From CAYMRB01 sp964392615 (GTDB lineage: Bacteria; Planctomycetota; UBA8108), in assembly GCA_964392615.1 (NCBI GenBank), contig CAYMRB010000024.1, forward strand, positions 1 to 42,306: DNA of 42,306 bases. Reading direction: 5' to 3'. Both the position numbers and the translations under genes were made by a program. Each line of letters begins with the position of its first letter. Position 1 is the stretch's first letter. Of the stretch, positions 1 to 9,428 are shown piece after piece. The notes beneath the pieces are model-generated. The model did not search any database. It was not told the DNA's origin and worked only from the letters and a program-made list of their open reading frames with translations.

Positions 1-2
1 CG

Positions 3-539
3 TCACAAGCGCCATCCAGGAAGCGGGTTATGATGGCTTAGCCGATGCCCGATGCCCTCCAGCTCCAGGTCGTCCCCCACCGTCCCCGGAACGACGCTGC
101 CCTGCTCCCAGACCCACTTCACGGTCCCGTCGGCGGTGAGGATGCGGTACTCCACCTGGAAATGTCGCCCTCGGGCGATGGCGTCCCCCACGGCTGCGCG
201 CACGGACTCGAAGTCCTCGGGGTGGACGAGTTCCTTGTAGGAGATGACGCGGTTATCGATCAGATCCTCTGGCTGGTACCCGGTCAGCGCCGTGAAGCCG
301 TCGCTGACGAACCTCATCGTCCAGCTCTCGTCGGCGAGGCAGAGGTAGACCATCCCCGGCAGATTGCCCAGCAGCGCTTCGAAACGCCGGTGGCTCTCGG
401 CCAGCCGCTCGGTGCTCCCGTGTTTCGGTTCGGCCGGAGTGGGGACCGAATCCGTCAGAGCCTCCAACTCGCGGACGCGCCCCTCGAGCCTGTGGATCGT
501 GGCCACCAGCTCATCCCGCGTCTGCCGTTCCAGCCCCAC
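3..539 (-). CDS. small single-PAS-domain protein
   Basis: Roughly 178 residues: an N-terminal charged helix (about 1-35, coiled-coil-like, ending RVRELEAL), then one PAS fold (about 48-165) with the typical 'LLGNLPGMVYLCLADESWT', 'FVSDGFTALTGYQPEDL', 'VHPEDFESVRAAV' and 'FQVEYRILTADGTVKWVWE' blocks of PAS_3/PAS_9 sensors. No kinase, GGDEF or HTH domain follows before the stop, so this is an orphan PAS sensor or a truncated histidine kinase. A GTG at 545 opens the frame, but the strong AGGAGG at 554-549 lies only 3 nt from it and 9 nt from the next GTG at 539, so 539 is preferred. The last 14 codons read as non-PAS sequence and follow a 7-bp tandem duplication (GGGCATC twice on the minus strand) that appears to have shifted the original stop. 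Ligand and partner unknown. Confidence 0.7.
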   Translation of the reverse strand: MGLERQTRDELVATIHRLEGRVRELEALTDSVPTPAEPKHGSTERLAESHRRFEALLGNLPGMVYLCLADESWTMRFVSDGFTALTGYQPEDLIDNRVISYKELVHPEDFESVRAAVGDAIARGRHFQVEYRILTADGTVKWVWEQGSVVPGTVGDDLELEGIGHRLSHHNPLPGWRL

Positions 540-882
540 TTTCACTGTCCTCCTATTCGAGCCGACCTACGTTCCGCGGGCTCCGAGACGGGCCCACTCG
601 GCGACTCCAACAGCTTGGATCAACCCGCTTGCCCTGATCTCCTGGCTTCTTCCGGCGCGCGACCACGCCGCATCTTCCACCACGCTCGCCAAGGTCTACG
701 ACACGGGAAGAGAGGAGCCCACCCCGACGAGCGTCGTTCAACCACCGCGCGATCCATCATCCCGCCGCGAGGCAGTACCGGGAGGCTACCTCCAAAGGGT
801 CGCCGTAGGAAGAGGATTCTCGGAAACGGCGAGGTCCCAGCCGGGAACGGAGCCCTCGCGACCTCGCTCGTGCGACGAGATC
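540..882. other. intergenic, no gene seen
   Basis: About 340 bases between the stop of the heparinase-like gene and the PAS gene. Apart from the PAS ribosome site I see no frame with gene-like composition, no RNA gene and no convincing hairpin; open frames here are Arg/Ser/Pro-rich and look like GC-driven noise. It presumably holds the PAS promoter, which I cannot pinpoint. Confidence 0.5.
549..554 (-). promoter_or_regulatory. Shine-Dalgarno AGGAGG of the PAS gene
   Basis: Perfect AGGAGG on the minus strand. Its distance to two in-frame GTG codons (3 nt versus 9 nt) favours the downstream GTG at 539 as the start. Confidence 0.6.
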
Positions 883-2940
883 CTACCGACGCGCCGCCCA
901 CTCGGGGACGACGAGTCGCGCCTTGGCTCTCCCGACGCGAACCTCGAGGGCCGCGCTCCCGGCGCGGCGAACGCTCGCTGACGGAGACTTCTTCTCGCCC
1001 GCGTCCATCGCGGTGAGCACGTGCAGGAAGACCGTCCTCGTCGAGCGAGCGCCCGGATCGATCTGCACGACGTGCTTCCCGTGCCGGAGGTGATACGGAT
1101 TGCCGGACGCCGAGCCGCCCGAGCAGCCCGACGGATCGAACGTCTCGGCCTTGTCATCTCCATGCAGCACGATCGAGTACGACTCGGGAAGGAGCGTGCG
1201 ACAGACGAGACGAGCCCTGGCGTCTTGCGGTAGCGCCAGCGAGTCGACGTTCCAGCGACTCCGCGGCGGCGCGGCCTCGACTGCGATCGAACGATCCGCG
1301 ACCGTCGGCCGGTCGGGCGCGTGAAGCTGCCACCGCCGGAGGATGTCGGCTCGGGACGTCTCGACGATATCGAGCACGATGAGGTGCCTCCGCGCGAGCC
1401 AGACGAGCTCGCGAATCCACAGCTTGCACTTCGACTTCGGGACGCTTCGCGTCAAATCAGCGCGGCAGCGCGCTTCGCCGGTGTCGACGCGCCAGTCCGT
1501 GATCGTGGCGACATCGTGGCCGTTCTTCTCCCGGATCTGCAGCCAGTCGTTCCACGCGCGATGGTCGCTCTTGAGACCGCGACGCGTGTTCTGGTCGCCG
1601 CGGTCGTTCGGCAGCCGCGGGTCGGTGAACAGCACGACGTTCGCCGAGATGCAATGGCGGTGGTACTGATCGGGAGGCGAGTCGTACGACGCGTAGCGCC
1701 CGCCCCGCGCCGCCAGCGGGGCGTACTTGAAGACCTGGAACTCACCGGCAGCCACGCCGCCGTGGACGTTCATCGGATCGCCGCAGCGGAAGAACACGTG
1801 CGTCGCATCGTCGGGTTTGCCGGCCGCGGGCCAGTGGCTGCGGAAGAACCCGTACCCGCAGCTGTCGCGACCGAAGAGTTCCGCGAGAGGCAACTCGGTC
1901 AGACGCTTCGGCTTCAGCCTGATATCGCGGAAGAGAAAGCGATGGGCGTACTCGGTGTGGTAGAGCGAGGACCCGAACCGGTCGAGCCAACGAAGCGACC
2001 ACGCCCGTCCGTGACCGTTGCGCGTCACGTAGCTCGCGATGTCGAGCGCCTGACAGAACTGATCGTGCGTGGCCCAATCGGCCCGAGACTGGTCGTTGAT
2101 GTGGGTGAACGCGAAGCCGGGCCGCAGGTACCACAGGTAGAACCTGACGATGCCGTCGAGCCAATCGCCGCCTCGAAAGTGAATCCACTCGTTCGGATTC
2201 CGGCCCGTGGCAGACCACCATGCGGCACAGAGGCAGGCGAGGTCGACGTAGGTGTAGAAGAACGTGTAGGTCGCGCCCGTCGCGGCGCCGTCGACCCACT
2301 CGTAGGCCTTGAAGTAGTCGTCGACACCCCACTCGCGTACGACGGAAAGGTAGCCCTCGGCCTTGTCGCTGCACCCGTGAAGAGCGATGCCCGCGAGCGT
2401 CACGCCCGCGAGCGCGCCCGGAGTGCGCGAGTAGAAGAACGGCGCCTGCCCGCGGCGAATGTGATCGACCGCGGCATCGGCCGCAGTCTCGAGCCGCTGC
2501 GCGACTTGCCTGCGCGTGGCGTCGTCGAGCTCGTCGCAGAGCCAGTCGAACAGCGTCGCGAGGTCGATGAGCGCGAGCCCCCGGTCGCTCCAGCTCCCGC
2601 CCCGGACCTCCATCTTCTTCAGCCCGGCAATCGCTGCTTCGAGGTCAGCCTGCTCGCCAGCGAGCATCCAGAGAATCGCTCGACCGAGTGGACGACGCGC
2701 CAGCTTCGGGAGCGCATGAGTGAACTCCTTCGACCGCGCCGCCAGCCGGAGCTTCCCGATGGTCAGCCCGTCGAATGCGCTGTCCGCTCGTACGAAGATC
2801 CGCGGACGCACGTCGAGGATAGGCGCGTCGAACGGGTTGCTCTTGTCGTTGACCGCCCCGGGTGTCGCCACGAGCGCGGACGTCGCCAGAAGAGCCGCGA
2901 GACCCGCCATGACCGCGAGACGCGAAAACGGAGCTGCCAT
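883..2940 (-). CDS. exported heparinase II/III-like polysaccharide lyase family protein
   Basis: 685 residues. A signal peptide (MAAPFSRLAVMAGLAALLATSALVA) is followed by a long helical region (about 40-350, W/Y/H-rich, e.g. 'YVDLACLCAAWW', 'HINDQSRADWATHDQF') as in the alpha/alpha toroid of lyases, then a beta-sandwich with 'VHGGVAAGEFQVFKYAPLAA', 'GRYASYDS' and 'HRHCISANVVLFTDP', the counterpart of the H-x-D/GSF...LA.DSG.Y...H.N segment of heparinase II/III proteins. Such enzymes cleave uronic-acid-containing glycans by beta-elimination; the substrate cannot be read here. The frame is open further upstream, but the ATG at 2940 is preceded by AGAGG at suitable spacing and begins the signal peptide. 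It lies 85 bp downstream of a sulfatase on the same strand, suggesting joint attack on a sulfated polysaccharide. An intact Tyr/His pair was not verified by alignment. Confidence 0.72.
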   Translation of the reverse strand: MAAPFSRLAVMAGLAALLATSALVATPGAVNDKSNPFDAPILDVRPRIFVRADSAFDGLTIGKLRLAARSKEFTHALPKLARRPLGRAILWMLAGEQADLEAAIAGLKKMEVRGGSWSDRGLALIDLATLFDWLCDELDDATRRQVAQRLETAADAAVDHIRRGQAPFFYSRTPGALAGVTLAGIALHGCSDKAEGYLSVVREWGVDDYFKAYEWVDGAATGATYTFFYTYVDLACLCAAWWSATGRNPNEWIHFRGGDWLDGIVRFYLWYLRPGFAFTHINDQSRADWATHDQFCQALDIASYVTRNGHGRAWSLRWLDRFGSSLYHTEYAHRFLFRDIRLKPKRLTELPLAELFGRDSCGYGFFRSHWPAAGKPDDATHVFFRCGDPMNVHGGVAAGEFQVFKYAPLAARGGRYASYDSPPDQYHRHCISANVVLFTDPRLPNDRGDQNTRRGLKSDHRAWNDWLQIREKNGHDVATITDWRVDTGEARCRADLTRSVPKSKCKLWIRELVWLARRHLIVLDIVETSRADILRRWQLHAPDRPTVADRSIAVEAAPPRSRWNVDSLALPQDARARLVCRTLLPESYSIVLHGDDKAETFDPSGCSGGSASGNPYHLRHGKHVVQIDPGARSTRTVFLHVLTAMDAGEKKSPSASVRRAGSAALEVRVGRAKARLVVPEWAARR

Positions 2941-3000
2941 GATCCGACCTCTTCGAACGATTCGATGCTCCCGAGGCTTCGAGGACTTCAATCCGCCGCC

Positions 3001-3025
3001 GTTCGACTCCGTTCGACTCCGTTCG
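3001..3025. repeat. short tandem repeat (10-bp unit, 2.5 copies)
   Basis: GTTCGACTCC occurs twice head to tail, followed by GTTCG, directly after the sulfatase stop codon in the 85-bp spacer before the heparinase-like gene. Probably simple slippage; no function is evident. Confidence 0.6.
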
Positions 3026-4522
<1,497 letters not shown>

Positions 4523-4830
4523 CGGTTCTCTCGACAAGTGGAATGCGGATCGTGGAGCGCGACGCGCAGCGCGCCATGTCATGGACCGACAGGTCGCGGG
4601 CGTTGAGACGCGTCGGCCGCCGGGCTCGCCTCGAAGCCGAGCGTGCAGGACACTCCGGTGCAATGTGCCGGTCGGAATCAAGCGCGTGAGCGGCCTCTGA
4701 ATCAGGCCTCAATCCTGCCCGACCGAGGCCGCGATGTCACGCGGGTGGCTCGACGGCGGTCGATGACCCCGGCGGTCACGATCAACGGATCTGCTCGCTC
4801 GACATGCACAGGCATTCGCGAAGCCCGGCG
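4523..4830. other. intergenic, weak inverted repeat only
   Basis: About 308 bases between the dockerin-type gene stop and the sulfatase start. It holds a 7-bp perfect inverted repeat CGGCCTC (4691-4697) / GAGGCCG (4725-4731) with a long 27-nt loop and no T-tract; it could be a weak terminator for the upstream minus-strand gene. No gene seen; the extended sulfatase frame through here is Arg/Ser-rich and not coding-like. Confidence 0.35.
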
Positions 4831-5829
4831 CTATGGCAGACACGCCCTCGCGCCGCCGGGGCATTCGTCGAACTCGAAGACCGGGCCGCCACAGTCCGGG
4901 AACGGCTGCGGCGGCGACATTCCCCCGAGGAAACGATACTCGATCGTGTAGAGAGCGTCCGTGACGTTCACGCTGCCGTCGGCGTCGCAGTCCTCTGCGG
5001 CCCGACAGGCGTCGGATTCTCCCTGCGTGAACAGACGTTCGAGTGTCGACACCGCATCGGCGATATCGACTCGGCCATCCTGATTGGCATCGCAGCGCAC
5101 GAAGGAATCCGGCAGTGTCGCTACGAACCGGATGGGTGCGTCCTGATAGCCGGTGAATTCTAGCGTGCGCCCCTCTACCGTCGCGCGATTCTGCACCGGC
5201 TGGCCAGAACCGGTCAGACCGTCGCGCCACGTCAGCTGGCCTACCGCCTCCTCCCCCTCGCCGCCAGGAACCTCGGCCTCGACGTTGACCTCCACAACAG
5301 TGGACGTGCTTCGGTGGCCGAGCGTCAAGACATCTCCGAGGATGACGGCGCTGACGAAGCCTTGCCCCTGAGGCTCGCCCGTGCGCGGATCGATGCGGTC
5401 CGGGTCGACCATCTCCGTGAACTCGAACGCGGCGCTACGGATCCCGGGGGCGCCTCGCAGCCCCTCTCGTATTCCCTCTACAATGTGACCGGCGTTGACG
5501 CCGACAAGCGTCACGTCGCCCTCGATCGCCCCGCTGATCGCCCACCCTTGGATGCCGCGGTCCTCGGCCGGGAGATCCGAGACGAACCCAGCGTAGAGAG
5601 TCGCCCTCGCGGTGCTTCCCGCGACCGCGGCCACGGCGACCTCATCGATCTGCGCGGCGAAGAGCTCGGAGGTCAGCGTGATCTGGTCCTGGACGACGAC
5701 GTCGATACTCCCGCGCTCGTCACCGGCATGAGGAGCCGTCGGCAATACCGCGACGAACACCGTCAACAAGAGCGTTCTCAGCAGTCTCTCCACTCGTCTC
5801 CCGGCTCGCTCCCCGTTCATCCCGAACAT
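4831..5829 (-). CDS. secreted dockerin-type protein with QGW/GSGQP domain
   Basis: 332 residues. An N-terminal hydrophobic signal (RRVERLLRTLLLTVFVAVLPTA) is followed by a beta-rich domain (about 40-225) marked by 'DRGIQGWAISGAIEGDV', 'GFVSAVILGDVLTLG' and 'WRDGLTGSGQPVQN', then a dockerin-like pair of calcium loops: 'CDANQDGRVDIADAVSTLERLF' pattern and 'CDADGSVNVTDALYTIEYRFLGG', then a tail containing three Cys. The same domain order recurs in the genes at 6062 and 39552. In cellulosome bacteria dockerins bind cohesins; in planctomycetes the partner is mostly unknown. The ATG at 5829 (with AAGAGGG upstream) is chosen over the longer open frame because it begins the signal peptide. Function unknown beyond likely extracellular display or assembly. 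Confidence 0.78.
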   Translation of the reverse strand: MFGMNGERAGRRVERLLRTLLLTVFVAVLPTAPHAGDERGSIDVVVQDQITLTSELFAAQIDEVAVAAVAGSTARATLYAGFVSDLPAEDRGIQGWAISGAIEGDVTLVGVNAGHIVEGIREGLRGAPGIRSAAFEFTEMVDPDRIDPRTGEPQGQGFVSAVILGDVLTLGHRSTSTVVEVNVEAEVPGGEGEEAVGQLTWRDGLTGSGQPVQNRATVEGRTLEFTGYQDAPIRFVATLPDSFVRCDANQDGRVDIADAVSTLERLFTQGESDACRAAEDCDADGSVNVTDALYTIEYRFLGGMSPPQPFPDCGGPVFEFDECPGGARACLP

Positions 5830-6061
5830 GGTTGTACCCTCTTGGCTGGCTGACCGCGTCGCCCGTGGCTCGACCATCCACTTTGCGACCACCGCTGCCA
5901 TTGTCCTTCCTCCCGATCCTCGCGTCATCCCCATTTCACGGCCAGCGAGTCACCGGACGGCTCCTCTTCGGCGAGGAGGATCTCGCCCTCCTCCGGGCAC
6001 TCGATCGGCGGGCAGATCTCGACCTCGCCCATCGATCTGCGGATTCAGCGGAAGTGACCTC

Positions 6062-8176
6062 CTACTCGCACGGCTCATGCGCGACGCACGACAGTGCGTC
6101 CGGCGTCGCATCGTCGATGCAGCCTGGTGCGACCGTCCCCTGACCGAGAAACAGGAAACGAAAGAGCGCGATGACGTCCGTCACCTGCAGCTCCCCGCTG
6201 TCGTCGACATCGGCCGCACGCAGGCAGGATGGCGGCGGGCCGCCGAGGAACAGCGCCGAGAAGATCGCCACGCCGTCGGAGATGTCGAGCTGGCCATCGG
6301 CGTTCGCGTCGCCGCGCTGAAAGGACACCGGGCCGCTGGTGACGACGACCTCGAGTCGGCCAAGAGTCGGAGTGACCGTGGTTCCACGCCACGACACGAG
6401 ATTCGCGATCGGCTGACCGGAGCCGATCAGCCCGTCGACGAGCTCGATGGCACCGGCGACCTCACCCTCCGGGGCGGGGGCGGTCGCCTCGACGCGAAAG
6501 CGCAGGGCCAGCGCCGGCTCTCGGGCGGGTATCGGCGAGTTCGCCCCCGACCCCGAGACCCCGAACCAGAGCACCCAGCAGGCGGCGCCGCGGCGATCAC
6601 CGTCCGACGCGAGCTCGGCGACCCCGGACCTGGTGTGCCTCTCGCCGGTTGCCACGGTCCCCGCAGTCGTCACCTCGACGATCTCGAGCGGTCCGTCGGC
6701 GGCAACGCCGATCGACCAGCCCTGCACACCCGTGTCGTTAACCAAACTCGGGACGACCACGCACTCGTACCACACGCTGATGCGCTCGCCCGGTGCGGCA
6801 GCGAGACGCTCCGGGCCCGCGACCGTGAATACGAAGACCGGCGCCTCACATCGGTCCGGTACGCCGTCCTCGTCGACGTCCGGCTCGGTCCAACAGAGGT
6901 CGAGCACGCCGTCGTCGTCGCAGTCGAGCGCGGGAGCCGCTGCGATCTCGCACTCGTCCGGAACACCGCTCGCATCGCAGTCGACGCTGGCTGGAGCCGT
7001 CGCTCCGACGAGGACCGTCATCGACTGCTGATGCTCACCATCGATGGTCACCAGATCGATCCGGCCGTCGACGTCGAGATCCGCGGACGCGATCCGCTGC
7101 GGTGGCTCGGAGACCTCGAAGTGGCGAGGCAGCACGAACCGGCCGTCTCCAGTGTTGTCGAAAACCTGCACGGCCACCGACTCGAGGGTGCCGACCACGA
7201 CGTCGACATCCTCGTCACCGTCGACGTCCGCCGCATGGAGAAACGCCGGAGGGCTGCGAAGGTCGTACGACGCGCGCAACTCCGGTGCGTCGTCGTCGCT
7301 GTGACCGAAGACGCGCCAACGCCCGGCCCCACCGGTTTCCCACCCGCCGACGAGGAGCTCCGTCCGTGAGTCTCCGTCGAGGTCGGCTGTAGCGAAGTGG
7401 TCGGCATGAACGCCGAGCTCGAACCGACGAGGCTCGCCGAAGCGACCATCGCCGAGGTTCTCGCGCAGCTCGCCGAACGTCTGCCTCCGCGCCGTGAGCA
7501 GGAGATCGACGTCGCCGTCGTCGTCGAAGTCGGCAAGGAAGATGCAGCCGGGAAGGGGAGCTTCGCCGACCACTTCCGGATTGAACGTGCGCACGCCGCT
7601 CTCGACGAGATTGCGAAGCAGGATGATCTCGACACGGTTCGAGCCGTCGGGCGACAAGAACGCAAAGTCGACGTCGCCATCGCCGTCGAAGTCCGCCGCG
7701 TCGCAGTCGTAGGTTCCACGCCCCAACGGATACGCGCTTCCCACGGCCAACCCGCCCGCGACGCCGTACGCGATGACGAGCTGGTCGAAGCGGTGGGGAA
7801 GTGCCGCGAGATCGAGGCGCCCGTCACCGTCGATGTCAGCGGCGACGAGCTCGTCCAGCCGCCGGCCGTGGGTCACGCCCGACGGTACGGTCAGGCGGCC
7901 GTTGCCGTCGTTCTCGATGAACGGCGTCCTGTCGCCTTCGAGCGCGATGAACGTCGCGAGGTCGATATCGCCATCGCCGTCGAAGTCGCCTGCGGCGACA
8001 TGGTCACTGCGATCGATCGCGATCGTCTCCGTCCGTTCGAACGACCCCGCGACCGGCGCGGACAGATCGACGTCGTCGTCGACGCCGTTTCCGTTGCAGT
8101 CGTCTGCACGCGCCCCGACGCCCACGAGCAGCCCAGCAGCACAGAGGCGGACGACGATGCCGGCCAGTCTTGACAT
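6062..8176 (-). CDS. secreted FG-GAP/VCBS repeat protein with QGW/GSGQP and dockerin modules
   Basis: 704 residues. Signal peptide (MSRLAGIVVRLCAAGLLVGVGARA), a thrombospondin-3-like calcium motif 'DCNGNGVDDDVD', then about seven FG-GAP/VCBS blades visible as 'GDFDGDGDIDLATF', 'ADIDGDGRLDLAAL', 'ADFDGDGDVDFAFL', 'ADFDDDGDVDLLLT', 'ADLDGDSRTELLVG', 'ADVDGDEDVDVVVG' and 'ADLDVDGRIDLVTI', forming an integrin-alpha-like propeller (about 45-385). Next come more calcium-type motifs ('CDASGVPDECE', 'DVDEDGVPDRCE'), a QGW/GSGQP domain ('TGVQGWSIGV', 'VDGLIGSGQPIAN') and a dockerin-like pair ('GDANADGQLDISDGVAIF', 'ADVDDSGELQVTDVIALF') with a Cys-containing tail. ATG at 8176 has GAGGGTGG upstream. Same strand as the gene at 4831. 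Probably an extracellular adhesion, matrix or glycan-binding protein. Confidence 0.82.
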   Translation of the reverse strand: MSRLAGIVVRLCAAGLLVGVGARADDCNGNGVDDDVDLSAPVAGSFERTETIAIDRSDHVAAGDFDGDGDIDLATFIALEGDRTPFIENDGNGRLTVPSGVTHGRRLDELVAADIDGDGRLDLAALPHRFDQLVIAYGVAGGLAVGSAYPLGRGTYDCDAADFDGDGDVDFAFLSPDGSNRVEIILLRNLVESGVRTFNPEVVGEAPLPGCIFLADFDDDGDVDLLLTARRQTFGELRENLGDGRFGEPRRFELGVHADHFATADLDGDSRTELLVGGWETGGAGRWRVFGHSDDDAPELRASYDLRSPPAFLHAADVDGDEDVDVVVGTLESVAVQVFDNTGDGRFVLPRHFEVSEPPQRIASADLDVDGRIDLVTIDGEHQQSMTVLVGATAPASVDCDASGVPDECEIAAAPALDCDDDGVLDLCWTEPDVDEDGVPDRCEAPVFVFTVAGPERLAAAPGERISVWYECVVVPSLVNDTGVQGWSIGVAADGPLEIVEVTTAGTVATGERHTRSGVAELASDGDRRGAACWVLWFGVSGSGANSPIPAREPALALRFRVEATAPAPEGEVAGAIELVDGLIGSGQPIANLVSWRGTTVTPTLGRLEVVVTSGPVSFQRGDANADGQLDISDGVAIFSALFLGGPPPSCLRAADVDDSGELQVTDVIALFRFLFLGQGTVAPGCIDDATPDALSCVAHEPCE

Positions 8177-8498
8177 GATACCACCCTCGCGCAGAGCGTC
8201 TTTGACCCGATGACTGCTGACAGTGTCGGCTCCTCGTCGCCGAGAATCAACGACAAGCCGGAACTCATGAGAGAGCCGGCCGTCAACTGCCAGCCCAAGG
8301 CATCAACGGCCTCGGGTCCCCTGACGCTCGCGACCGATTGGTAGCCGGATTTCCGAGGCGAAAACCCACCCGAATGCGATCTATCGATAGGATGGGCTGT
8401 GCCCGGACGGGATCGGGTCCTTTGCAACGGTCTCTCGAAGCCGCCGGTCGCACGGATGCCGTCATGCCGAACCAGGAATCCATAGCGGAGGTATCGCC
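8177..8498. other. divergent intergenic region
   Basis: About 320 bases between the divergent starts at 8176 and 8499, so it must carry both promoters. The only clear symmetry is a perfect 10-bp palindrome CTATCGATAG at 8381-8390. No gene or RNA seen. Confidence 0.4.
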
Positions 8499-9377
8499 GT
8501 GACCAAGATTCAGTTCAGCGTGTTGTTGGCCATGGGCATCTTCGGCGTCGTCACGGTCGTAGCCGTCCAGCAAGGCGCTTCGACGCCCGCGCAGGACGAT
8601 ACGGCGGCCTACGAGATCGCCGCGCTGCGCGGCGAGGTGAAGACGCTCCAAAGCACCATCGGCGGCCTGGCCGACGCGGTGAACCAGCTGCGTTCCTCGC
8701 AGACCGAGCTGGCCGATCGCGTGACGACCGTGCCGGTCTCGGCGACCGACGGCGAGGGCGGCGCGCCGGTCGCCGGCATCAGCAAGGCCGACCTCAGGTC
8801 CTACGTCGCCGCGGTGCTCACGCAGGAGCGCGAGGTTCAGGAGGCGGAGCGAGAGCAGCGCCGCGAGGAGGAACGACAGCGCCGTGAGGAGCGCGAGCAG
8901 GAGCTGGCCGCGATGCGCGAGGGCCCCTACGAGGCATACAATCTGCGGATCAACTCCCTCGGCAAGGTCCTCGGGCTGGACGACGGGCAGAAGCAGGCCT
9001 ACTTCGAGCTGACCACCGCGTTCCGCACGAAGTTCGAAGAGGACATGAAGGCGCTCCGAGAGCAGCGAGAGGCCGAGCGCGAGGCGAACGGCGAGTCGAC
9101 CGACGACCGTCGCGGCGGCCGCGATCGCAGGGGAGGCGGTGAGGAGTTCCGCAAGCTCGCGACGGAAGCGCAGGAGCAGTTCACGGCCGGCCTGGCGCAG
9201 ATCTTCACAACGGATCAGCTCGAGGCATACGGCAACCTGCCGCGGGACGCGCAGAGCTTCTACAGCCGCGGCGAGGTAACGACGTCGGGACGCAGCTCGC
9301 GTGGCCCTGGCGGGTTCGGCGGGTTCGGCAACTTCGGCAATCGCGGCGGCAGTCGCGGCGGTGGCGGCCGGCGTTAA
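8499..9377 (+). CDS. membrane-anchored coiled-coil protein with Gly/Arg-rich tail
   Basis: 292 residues, not recognised as a named family. Short N-terminal membrane segment (about 5-23, 'FSVLLAMGIFGVVTVVAV'), a heptad-like stretch (about 38-75, 'EIAALRGEVKTLQSTIGGLA'), a highly charged Arg/Glu helix (about 108-148), a helical domain (about 150-200, 'INSLGKVLGLDDGQKQAYF') with Spy/LTxxQ-like flavour, then a low-complexity RGG/FGG tail ('GGFGGFGNFGNRGGSRGGGG'). Starts with GTG; GCGGAGGT six bases upstream supports it. It is convergent with the dikinase-like gene, whose protein also carries an RGG/GGF stretch. Probably periplasmic and anchored to the inner membrane. Role unknown; a stress or protein-binding function is only a guess. 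Confidence 0.75.
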   Translation: MTKIQFSVLLAMGIFGVVTVVAVQQGASTPAQDDTAAYEIAALRGEVKTLQSTIGGLADAVNQLRSSQTELADRVTTVPVSATDGEGGAPVAGISKADLRSYVAAVLTQEREVQEAEREQRREEERQRREEREQELAAMREGPYEAYNLRINSLGKVLGLDDGQKQAYFELTTAFRTKFEEDMKALREQREAEREANGESTDDRRGGRDRRGGGEEFRKLATEAQEQFTAGLAQIFTTDQLEAYGNLPRDAQSFYSRGEVTTSGRSSRGPGGFGGFGNFGNRGGSRGGGGRR

Positions 9378-9382
9378 CCTGA

Positions 9383-9403
9383 CAGTCCGTTGAAAAAGGG
9401 CTG
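9383..9403. terminator. possible convergent-gene hairpin
   Basis: CAGTCC / GGGCTG stem (six pairs including one G-U) around the A-rich loop GTTGAAAAA, in the 51-bp gap between two convergent stops. A second ACAGTCC follows at 9407-9413. Short stem and no T-tract, so weak. Confidence 0.3.
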
Positions 9404-9428
9404 CTAACAGTCCTCGACGAACCTGCCG

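Noticed and set aside
5828..7369. 513-codon plus-strand frame
   Set aside because: Antisense to the FG-GAP protein, whose minus-strand frame has unmistakable DxDGDGxxD repeats.
6800..8120. Periodic near-repeats resembling a DNA repeat array
   Set aside because: They are the codons of FG-GAP calcium loops (GAC/GGC-rich), not a CRISPR or non-coding repeat.
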